This document shows positions 17,223 through 25,200 of a DNA stretch of 64,000 bases, piece after piece. The stretch lies in contig NZ_AWZU01000044.1 in the NCBI RefSeq assembly GCF_000472385.1, positions 1 through 64,000 of the forward strand, written 5' to 3'. Every line of letters starts with the position of its first letter. Position 1 is the stretch's first letter. Source of the stretch: Bradyrhizobium sp. ARR65. GTDB lineage: Bacteria > Pseudomonadota > Alphaproteobacteria > Rhizobiales > Xanthobacteraceae. A program made the position numbers and the translations under genes. The notes below the pieces were generated by a model. It made no database searches. It had not been told where the DNA came from and saw only the letters and a list, made by a program, of their open reading frames with translations.

Positions 17223-17453
17223 CGAATGGGCCTTGTTACGTCACTCTTCGTTGTTGCAATTGGCTGTGTCGCGCACCGCGAGGTAAGGCGCGAAATCGGC
17301 AGGGATTTACCGCGTCGCGGGCCGAGAAGCCACCATCTTGCGCGCGCGTTGGCTCATCAAAATCGAACAAAAATTGCCGAATTGTGATTTCATTCACAGG
17401 TACTTGCACAAACTCCGGCCTAGGGTGCGGCTGCTCAAAGAGGAGTGGCGGCC

Positions 17454-17690
17454 ATGGCCGTTCGATCGCAAAACCGCAAGGCAGTTGCGTGGATCGTTTG
17501 GGTGGCGGCTTGTGCGGCAGGTGTTGCAGTTGCGCTCAGTTATCCAAGGCCGGTCTCCCATCCGGTTCTCGGCGCTGGCTGGCATTGCAGCCGCACGGCT
17601 TTCCTGACGCGTTGTATCCGGGATGATCACAAGTCGCCGGTCGTCGACACCAGCCGCCATATCGACGGGGCGGTGCTTCGGCGGGTGTGA
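17454..17690 (+). CDS. Small hypothetical protein with one membrane helix
   Basis: 78 aa. ATG 17454 has AGGAG at 17441-17445, 8 nt upstream, a strong start signal. A basic N-terminus (MAVRSQNRK) is followed by a hydrophobic helix (AVAWIVWVAACAAGVAVAL) and a short tail with three Cys/His positions (GWHCSRTAF, TRCIRDDH). Signal anchor or signal peptide. I do not recognise the family; support comes from the ribosome site and the helix. Confidence 0.55.
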   Translation: MAVRSQNRKAVAWIVWVAACAAGVAVALSYPRPVSHPVLGAGWHCSRTAFLTRCIRDDHKSPVVDTSRHIDGAVLRRV

Positions 17691-18258
17691 GCTGAGGCGG
17701 TAGCCCCTTGCCTGTTTCTCTCGATTTGCTTTTGAGCTATTCCTTGACGCATGGCAGGGCCATGCCGTCGCCGGCATTGCGACAGGGGCGGTCCAGACCT
17801 CCTGGATGGTGATCGTCGCCTGGCTGATGCTTCGCCGCGGCAGCAGATCGCCGAAGCAATGACTTCATCGGCGCCGCATTCGTTGGTGCAGCCGATCGAG
17901 CCGCAAGCATTGCCATCCGGCGTCTTGGCCTAGAGGCCGGCGGCCGGCCCCGGTGGACCTTGGGCGCCGATGCGTCCGGCCGCCCCGGGCGGGGGGCCAG
18001 CCCCTGACGTTCTGGCGGTCCGGCGGCGCTGGCCGGACTGGGCAGCCCGGATCTCGCTTGTCGCCTTTAGCCCCTTCGAAGCACCCAGAGGGGGAGCCGC
18101 ACGATCACGCCGAGCACCGCAAAAGCAGATACCATCGATGTCCTTCATCCCCTGCCGCCCGTTTCGCGCGAGCTCTGCCTGGGGAACCGGTCGACATGAA
18201 CCCACCACAATTGCGCTGGCCGCCAAAGCGCGTGCCCTTATGTTAGGCGCGGAGCAAG
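17691..18258. other. Gap without a supported gene
   Basis: About 570 bp with no convincing coding frame. One frame at about 17710-17861 reads like a membrane segment (HAVAGIATGAVQTSWMVIVA) but has no start codon, so it may be a gene remnant. The stretch 17930-18100 has Gly/Pro-rich translations on the minus strand (GAQGPPGPAAG) reminiscent of collagen-like repeats, again without a usable start. Confidence 0.4.
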
Positions 18259-18459
18259 ATGGCAGAAGGCTGCGAACGGAGCATGGCTGAACCTGAACAA
18301 GGCGACAATCGCCGTGGCGCGATCGTGGGGCTCGTAATCGCCGTTGTCTTGCTCGGCGTGGGCCTCTGGCTCGCGCGCGAGCTCAGCTCGGCCAGCAAGC
18401 TGCAGGATTGCGTGATGTCGGGCCGGACCAATTGCAACGTGATCGAGCCCGCGCGATAA
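18259..18459 (+). CDS. Small single-pass membrane protein
   Basis: 66 aa. A charged start (AEPEQGDNRRG) leads into a membrane helix (AIVGLVIAVVLLGVGLWLA) and a tail with two Cys (LQDCVMSGRTNCNVIEPAR). The tail pattern DC.MSGRTNC looks conserved and would lie in the periplasm. ATG 18259 has GGAG 4 nt upstream; ATG 18283 (MAEPEQ) is the alternative with GGAG only 1 nt away. Function unknown. Confidence 0.65.
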   Translation: MAEGCERSMAEPEQGDNRRGAIVGLVIAVVLLGVGLWLARELSSASKLQDCVMSGRTNCNVIEPAR

Positions 18460-18688
18460 GGGTCTTGAGTGCGGATTCGCCAAGCGCAATCCGCCAACCG
18501 ACGACGCAAAATTGTCTTGATCTTACATATTTGTAACAAGACAACGCGCGAGAAGCTGTCAGCAATGGAGGCGTGCCCGTCTCTTCACGTTTGAGAGCTG
18601 GGGCACGCTAGGGATTGAGCATGACTTGTTCGGAAAGCCACTATCCGCTCTTCCGGATCATGCTCTGATAAAAGGGGGAATGCGAGAC

Positions 18689-19417
18689 ATGAACGCGTCC
18701 AGCCGAACAAGATTGGTCTTGCCGCTGATTTCGCTGATGGCTGTATGGGCTGTTCCGGCGCAGGCGCAGGAATCGAAATTCGGGAACCCGGGCCAGCCGC
18801 CAGCCAATCAGGCCGCGCCGGGAAGGCCGGCTATGCAGGCCCATCCTGCGCGTCCGGGCGGTGGTGGGCCGGGCAGGGCCGCCGATGCGCGTTTCGCGCA
18901 CGGTGCTGTCGTGGCGCGCGACTTTGGCGGCCATGCCTATCGTGGCCGCGTCGACTGGCACGGCGGGCGCTGGCGCCATGAGATGCACGACGGCCGCATG
19001 GGCTGGTGGTGGGATGTCGGCGGCGTCTGGTACTACTACCCCGAGCGGATGGACGGGCCGCCGACTTACATCTCCGAGGACTATGCCGACGACGTGGTTT
19101 ATGCGGATGCGCCGCCGCCCGACGCTTATGCGCCGCCGACTGCGGCCTATGCGCCCCCGCCGCCACCTCCACCGCCGCCAGCGCCGGATCCGGGTGCGAG
19201 CGCCCTTGGCGGCGCAATTGTCGGTGGCGTGCTGGGCGGGCTGTTGACCGGACACGCTTCGGGCGCGGCAGCCGGCGCCGTCATCGGCGGCGCGACCGGC
19301 GCGATCGCTGGCGCCACCGCTGCGTCACGGCCCGGCTACTATCTTGCGCAGGGCAATTGCTATTACCGCTATCCGAACGGCCAATACGTGCAGGCCGATC
19401 CGCGCTGGTGTTATTGA
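18689..19417 (+). CDS. Exported Pro-rich, glycine-zipper protein
   Basis: 242 aa. Signal peptide to about residue 28 (VWAVPAQAQ). Then a Pro/Gly-rich linker, an aromatic segment (DWHGGRWRHEM, GWWWDVGGVWYYYP) similar to YXWG-type cell-envelope proteins, a poly-Pro tract near residue 158-166, and a glycine zipper (GGAIVGGVLGGLLTG, GAVIGGATGAIAG) that could insert in a membrane. The end (GNCYYRYPNGQY, DPRWCY) has two Cys for a disulfide. ATG 18689 has AGGGGGA 9 nt upstream. Likely an envelope structural protein; exact role unknown. Confidence 0.8.
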   Translation: MNASSRTRLVLPLISLMAVWAVPAQAQESKFGNPGQPPANQAAPGRPAMQAHPARPGGGGPGRAADARFAHGAVVARDFGGHAYRGRVDWHGGRWRHEMHDGRMGWWWDVGGVWYYYPERMDGPPTYISEDYADDVVYADAPPPDAYAPPTAAYAPPPPPPPPPAPDPGASALGGAIVGGVLGGLLTGHASGAAAGAVIGGATGAIAGATAASRPGYYLAQGNCYYRYPNGQYVQADPRWCY

Positions 19418-19442
19418 GCAGAACTAGCCGTTGAAGTTCTGC

Positions 19443-19482
19443 GAAAGCCGGAGCGCGCGCAAAACGCGCTCCGGCTTTCGTC
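19443..19482 (+). terminator. Rho-independent terminator
   Basis: A perfect 15-bp stem (19443-19457 with 19465-19479) with a 7-nt loop, 25 bp after the glycine-zipper gene. The right arm ends in CTTTC and a short TCT follows. The symmetric A and T flanks could also serve the minus strand. Confidence 0.8.
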
Positions 19483-19838
19483 TGTCCGAGTGAGCGCGCG
19501 AGCGCGATGCACGATTAGCCGCTCGGGACGAGTTTCGGAGTGAGCAGCGCGGTGAAATTTTGGCCGCGTGTGTTAACTACGTCACACAACGTTGCCGCGA
19601 ATCAGCTTATCCTGCATGCCTTTCTCCCTGGACTGGACCCGTCGCGAATGGCGGGCCCTTTTTGATCTGGCAACTGGTCCCAGTCCCCGTCTGCTCTCCT
19701 GACATCGACGACACAATCGCCTCGTTAGCCGCGGCGCGTTCTTTTGCATCCAGGCAGCGCATTACAAGCTTTAGGATCAATATCATTCGTGCGGAATTAA
19801 TCGGGCCTGGAAGCTGTGTTCTTCTGAGGAGGTTCCAA

Positions 19839-20252
19839 ATGCACAGGCGCGTCGTTCCTCTGCTCACGATACCTGCCCTCATTCTGGCATTTGGCGCGTC
19901 CGGTGCGATGGCACAGGACCGCATGATGCCCGCGCCAGATCAGCAACAAGTGCAATCGCACCCAATGGGCCAGGAGGGTGCCGGTCCGATGGGAGGCCAG
20001 GGAGGCATGATGGGGGGACACACGATGGGCCGGGGTATGATGGGAGCCGGTATGATGGGCCACGGCATGATGGGGCCGCCCCCGATCATGTTGCGCATCA
20101 TGTTCGCCCTGATCGACACCGATAGCGACGGCACCATCTCCCTGCAGGAGTTTCAGGCGGCGCACGAACGAATCTTCAAGGCCATGGATGCCAACAAGGA
20201 TGGCACACTGACCCTGGAGGAGATGCAGGCGTTCATGCACCCGCAGCATTAA
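19839..20252 (+). CDS. Exported EF-hand protein with Met/Gly/His-rich linker
   Basis: 137 aa. Signal peptide to about residue 25 (GASGAMAQ). Residues ~40-82 are a Met/Gly/His-rich low-complexity stretch (GRGMMGAGMMGHGMMGP). Then two EF-hands: DTDSDGTISLQE and DANKDGTLTLEE, each with Asp at positions 1, 3 and 5 and Glu at 12, so both should bind Ca2+. GAGGAGGT lies 5 nt before ATG 19839, a near-perfect ribosome site. The Met/His repeats could bind copper; this is inference. 19485-19838 upstream holds no other gene. Confidence 0.87.
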   Translation: MHRRVVPLLTIPALILAFGASGAMAQDRMMPAPDQQQVQSHPMGQEGAGPMGGQGGMMGGHTMGRGMMGAGMMGHGMMGPPPIMLRIMFALIDTDSDGTISLQEFQAAHERIFKAMDANKDGTLTLEEMQAFMHPQH

Positions 20253-20489
20253 AGCGCGCCCTGCGGGCCGTTCACGTTACTGAAGATCCGGCCGCGGCCG
20301 GCGAGTCTCGGGATCCTAAAGGCGAAGTCGTAGGCGGTCCCGCGGCAGCACTGCTCTCTCCGGCTTTTCGACCGGAGAGGCCAATGCCGTCCTCAAGCCG
20401 CTCGGCCAGTCGCGTGCAGCTTCACGAAAGAGCCGCGTCGCGGTGCCTTGCCCCGACTATGACTATTAAGTGTCGATCATGTCTGAGTA

Positions 20490-20705
20490 TCAGTCGTGCT
20501 TACGGTGGCGCTTGATCAGCCAATAGACCCCGTAGCCAATTGCAAGGATCGGAAGGCCTGCGCCAGCTATTGGCCCTGGGGCTCCCTTGATATGGCCGGG
20601 CGCGTTCGCGCAATTCCCACGGTCGTTGCAAGCGTTCGCGGGCGGCGCAACCATGGTCAGAGTGAGGACCAAAAGTGCAGCGGAAATGCCAGAGCCGATC
20701 TTCAT
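20490..20705 (-). CDS. Small exported or membrane protein
   Basis: 71 aa. N-terminal signal (AALLVLTLTMVAPPANA), a Cys pair (ACNDRGNCANAPG), a Gly/Pro segment and a second hydrophobic helix (AGLPILAIGYGVYWLI) ending in a basic KRHRKHD. AAGGAG stands 7 nt before the ATG at 20705, a strong start. An AT-rich patch lies immediately upstream. Unrecognised family. The gap 20253-20489 downstream shows no gene. Confidence 0.75.
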   Translation of the reverse strand: MKIGSGISAALLVLTLTMVAPPANACNDRGNCANAPGHIKGAPGPIAGAGLPILAIGYGVYWLIKRHRKHD

Positions 20706-20729
20706 TTGATTTCTCCTTGCATTTTGCCC

Positions 20730-20789
20730 AGGTATTAATATTTTAAATTAAATATAGGATTAAAAATTTAACTATTTTAATTTAAATCG
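20730..20789. promoter_or_regulatory. AT-rich patch upstream of small genes
   Basis: Some 60 bp made almost only of A and T (TATTAATATTTTAAATTAAA and similar, with inverted TTTAAAT-type segments) in a genome that is otherwise strongly GC-rich. It lies between two divergently oriented small genes (minus at 20490-20705, plus at 20984). It could be an UP element or a binding site for an AT-seeking silencer; neither can be decided here. Confidence 0.45.
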
Positions 20790-20983
20790 AGTTCCGGGTA
20801 CTTTTTGCCGGCGGTGCAATCGTTCGCCAAGATCGGGAACCGAGTGAATACGCCTGCCCAGAGCTGCCAAACCGTTGAAACGTGCCTTCTATCTCTTGCA
20901 GTTCGCGGCGATTGACGTCCGCCGGCCGTGGTGATCATCATCTTGGCCGCGCGGTCGCCTGCTACGCATTGGAGGGGCAGCCA

Positions 20984-21130
20984 TTGATAAAAAATATTGC
21001 GGTCGGATGTACCATAGTGTCCTTGATTTTCATGGTCTTGCTTGCCTTTGCCCAAGAACACCATGAGTGCTGGAACGGGCACTTGGTCAAAATATTCAAA
21101 CCTTGCGGATCACTCAGCCCTTCGATGTGA
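20984..21130 (+). CDS. Small hypothetical exported protein, TTG start
   Basis: 48 aa. TTG at 20984 has GGAGGGG 6 nt upstream. The product begins with a short basic end and a hydrophobic helix (AVGCTIVSLIFMVLLAFA) followed by QEHHECWNGHLVKIFKPCG, with two Cys. Signal peptide or anchor. Base composition is lower in GC than the neighbours, and it follows the AT-rich patch, hinting at transfer. No family recognised. Confidence 0.45.
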   Translation: MIKNIAVGCTIVSLIFMVLLAFAQEHHECWNGHLVKIFKPCGSLSPSM

Positions 21131-21238
21131 GCTCCGGCCGTGCGGGAGCGCGCGACTGCCGCAGTCACCGCGCCGCCGTCTTGGCGCGCCAAACCACCGA
21201 GGCCCGCGCGTCCTGGACGGCTTGAAAGGCAGGTGCTT

Positions 21239-21421
21239 TCACCGCACCAGCGCCACCACGACGGCCACGATGAGCGCCAACATCGCAACCACGAGTGATT
21301 TGCGGGCCAGGCGCGCCGCGCGGCCGGCATCTGTCGCAGCGCTCACGGCCGTCATTCTCGCGAGCTCAATCCGCTCTTGTTCAAGTTTTCTATCGGTCAT
21401 TCTCGTTATTGCCGCTGCCAT
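21239..21421 (-). CDS. Small membrane-anchored helical protein
   Basis: 60 aa. A charged amphipathic helix (RKLEQERIELARMTAVSAAT) is followed by a C-terminal membrane helix (SLVVAMLALIVAVVVALVR), i.e. a tail-anchored layout. ATG 21421 has GGAG 9 nt upstream; ATG 21400 is the alternative. Function unknown. Confidence 0.6.
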   Translation of the reverse strand: MAAAITRMTDRKLEQERIELARMTAVSAATDAGRAARLARKSLVVAMLALIVAVVVALVR

Positions 21422-21903
21422 CTCGCCCGGCTCCGCACGGCCCGGGCGGTCGTTTGGTCTATATGTTCCTATTTTGTTCCGATTGCAACGGGAGAATGAT
21501 CCCTCGCAGGCCCGCCGAGACGCCCTAGCGGCGGCGTAATCCGCCGTTGTCTGCCGCGGGTTCGCCGTCTGTGGTGGATTGATTGGGGCGCAAAATTGGC
21601 GAGGCGCAAAGGTTGTCGGTCACCTGAACAGCAAGACACGCAGCGTACCCACCAGGCGGCGCCAACGGAGTATGGCGGGCGCGGCTTGATGACGCTTGGT
21701 GCCTTCCGAGCTCCGCCAATTCTCTTATCAGGCTACGAATCGTCTATGAATTCGCTCTCGCGGTTGATGCCTCACGACTGTGCCGGACCCGCAGTCTTCC
21801 AACTCGTCGGTTTGGCATCCTAAGCAGTCCCGGCTGGCCGCACCTTTACCCGGTTTGACGCTCCGCTGATCCGGCCAGGCATCGGGGCCGCGGTGGTGAT
21901 CTT
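21422..21903. other. Gap without a supported gene
   Basis: About 480 bp between the small membrane gene and tRNA-Arg. Frames on both strands are short, lack good ribosome sites and show no domain. Nothing else seen. Confidence 0.4.
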
Positions 21904-21980
21904 TGGCGATCCCAGCAGGACTCGAACCTGCAACCCGCGGAGTAGAAATCCGCTACTCTATCCAGTTGAGCTATGGGACC
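21904..21980 (-). tRNA. tRNA-Arg (UCU)
   Basis: 77 nt on the minus strand, with CCA encoded. Acceptor GGTCCCA pairs with TGGGATC (one G-U). D-arm AGCTCAACTGGATAGAGT, anticodon stem GCGGA/TCCGC around TTTCTAC giving anticodon TCT, and T-arm GCAGGTTCGAGTCCTGC are all present. Cognate of the AGA codon. Confidence 0.95.
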
Positions 21981-22281
21981 GTCTCAAAAGCGGCGCCGCC
22001 AAAACGGCGGGCCACTTTCATAACACTGCCAATATGAAAAATCCGCAATTCCGAAAAGAGTTTTCCGAACCGGTTTCGATGAAGAGGCGACAAAGGCGGT
22101 AAGAGGTTGGCCGCCAGCGGTCCGCCGCATCTGCGTCCATCTCGAGGGCGCCAAGGTTCCTGGCTATTCTATGTCGATTGCGACTTTCTGCTATTCAAGT
22201 TCCCCCGCCATCAGTCCGTCACCTTTTCGCACTTCTTTTTCGGCCGCGCGGCGCAGGTCCGCGGGCCCATGGAGCTCCGTC

Positions 22282-25200
22282 ATGATCGCTTTGGTTCGCG
22301 CCGCGGCGGTTTGCGCCACGCTGACGTTTTGCCTGGTCTCTGCATTGGCCGCCGACAAGAGCTTCAAGCGCGACGATATCGCGGATTCCGCCATCAAGCT
22401 GGAGGCCCAGATCAAAGGGGAGGCGGGGCCGGTCAGCAAGTCCGCGGCTAGCTTGAGGACCGACGCGGACGCCGCCTTCAGGCGCAACGATTTCCGCTCG
22501 GGCCTGCAGATCCTCGGCCAGATCGCGGCCGTCGCGCCGGAGGATGCCGGCAACTGGCTGCGGCTCGCCCGGGTCATTTTCCAGATCGTGCCGAAAAACT
22601 CCAGCGAGCAGACATTCCTGCTCGAGCGCGCCTCGACGGCGGCCTATGTCGCCTATCAGCGCGCCGGCAATCCACAGGACGAGGCGGATGCCCTGGCCGT
22701 GCTCGGCCGCGCCTTGGCGGAGCGGCATTTGTGGCGGCCGGCGCTGGACGCGCTCAGGCTCTCGCTTGACAGCCGCGAGGTTGCCGATGTCCGCGGTCAA
22801 TATGAGAGGCTGCGCGACGAGCACGGCTTCAAGCTCTTGGATTACAGCGTCGATTCCGATTCGGCCTCGCCGCGGGTCTGTTTCCAGTTCTCCGAAGAAC
22901 TCGCCAAGCGCACCGACTTCACGCCATACGTCGCGCTGGCTGGTACCGACAAGCCGGCGCTGTCGTCGGAAGAGAAGCAGCTTTGCGTCGAGGGGCTCAA
23001 GCACGGCGAGCGCTACAATGTCGTCTTGCGCGCGGGTCTGCCCTCGACCGTGAAGGAGACGTTGCCCAAGTCGGCCGAGTTCAACGTCTATGTGCGCGAC
23101 CGCAAGCCCTTCGTGCGCTTCACCGGCCGCGCCTATGTGCTGCCGCGCACCGGCCAGCGCGGCATTCCGCTCGTCAGCGTCAACACGCCGGCGGCCGCGA
23201 TCGACGTCTACCGGATCGGCGATCGCAATCTGATCAACACCGTGATCGACAGCGATTTCCAGCGGCCAATCAGCCGCTATCAGCTTTCCGATCTCGGCGA
23301 TCAGCGCGGACAAAAGGTCTGGTCGGGCGAACTGAGCACGGCCACGACGCTCAACCAGGAGGTCACGACCGCATTCCCGGTCGACCAGGCGCTTGGCGAC
23401 CTGCAGCCGGGTGTCTACGTCATGACCGCGGCGGCCAAGGGCCCAGGTGCCAGCGGCGATGAGGACAATCAGCTCGCGACCCAGTGGTTCATCGTCTCCG
23501 ATCTCGGCGTGACCGCCTTCTCGGGCAATGACGGCATTCATGTCTTCGTCAATTCGCTGGCATCCACCGCGCCGGTGGCGCGCGCCGAGGTGCGGCTGAT
23601 CACGCGCAATAACGAGATTCTCGCCACCCGCAAGACCGATGACGCCGGTCATGTGCTGTTCGAGGCGGGCTTTGCGCGCGGCGAGGGCGGGTTGTCGCCG
23701 GCGCTGCTGACGGTTGCGGGCGAAAAGGCCGACTACGCCTTCCTGAGCCTTAAGTCCAACCCGTTCGATCTGTCCGACCGCGGTGTGGCGGGGCGGGCGG
23801 TCCCCGCGGGCGCGGATGCCTTCGTCTATGCCGAGCGCGGCGTCTACCGCTCCAACGAGACGGTCTATCTGACTGCGCTGTTGCGCGACGGACAGGGCAA
23901 TGCGCTCGCCGGCACGCCGCTCACCCTCGTGATCGAGCGGCCCGATGGCGTCGAATTTCGCCGTGCCGTGCTCGCCGACCAGGGCGCTGGCGGCCGGACG
24001 TTCGCCGTTCCGCTCAATTCGGCCGTGCCGACGGGCACCTGGCGCGTTCGCGCGTTCACCGATCCGAAGGGGAGTTCGGTCGGCGAGACCACCTTCATGG
24101 TCGAGGACTACATCCCCGAGCGGCTGGAATTCGACTTAACGTCCAAGGACAAGCTGATCAAAGCGGATGCTCCGGCGGAGCTTAAGGTCGAGGGACATTT
24201 CCTCTATGGCGCGCCGGCATCCAACCTGCAGCTCGAGGGCGACATGCTGGTCGTGCCCGCCGCGGAGCGGCCCGGCTTTCCGGGCTATCAGTTCGGCGTC
24301 GCCGACGAGGAGACCACCTCCAACGAACGAACCCCGATCGAGGATCTGCCGGAATCCGATGCCAACGGCGTCGCGAGCTTCCCGGTGAGTCTGGCAAAAC
24401 CGCCGACCTCGACCCGACCGCAGGAGGCGCAAGTCTTCATTCGCATGGCGGAGACCGGCGGCCGCGCCGTCGAGCGCAAGCTTGTGCTCCCCGTTGCGCC
24501 GACCACGGCGCAGATCGGCGTCAAGCCGCTGTTCGGCGATCGCAACGTCGCCGAAGGCGATAAGGCGGATTTTGATGTCGTCTTCGTTTCGCCCGAGGGC
24601 AAGACGTTGCCGCGCGACGGCCTGCACTATGAACTGTTGAAGATTGAATCGCGCTGGCAGTGGTACCGCCAGAACTCCTATTGGGATTACGAGCCGATCA
24701 AATCGACCAGCCGCGTTGCCGACGGCGATCTCGCCATTGCAGCCGACAAACCGACACGCATCAGCTTCACGCCGCAACCGGGCCGCTACCGGCTGGACGT
24801 GAAATCGAGCGAGGCGGATGGGCCGATCACCTCGGTGCAGTTCGACGTCGGCTGGTATTCCGACGGCAGCGCCGACACGCCGGATCTGTTGGAGACCTCG
24901 ATCGACAAGCCGGACTATCAGTCCGGGGACACCATGGTCGTCGCGGTGAACGCGCGCACGGTCGGCAAGCTGACCGTCAATGTGCTCGGCGACCGGCTTC
25001 TGACGACGCAGACCCTCGACGTCAAGGAAGGCACCACGCAGGTCAGGATTCCCGTCGGCAAGGACTGGGGCACCGGCGCCTATGTGCTGACGACCTTGCG
25101 GCGGCCGCTGGATGCGGCGGCACAGCGCATGCCGGGCCGCGCTATCGGCTTGAAGTGGTTCGGCATCGACAAGACGGCGCGCACGTTCGCGATCAATTTG

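Noticed and set aside
21893..22102. Plus-strand frame with SRTRTCNPRSRNPLLYP
   Set aside because: This is the well-known translation of the antisense of tRNA-Arg, not a gene.
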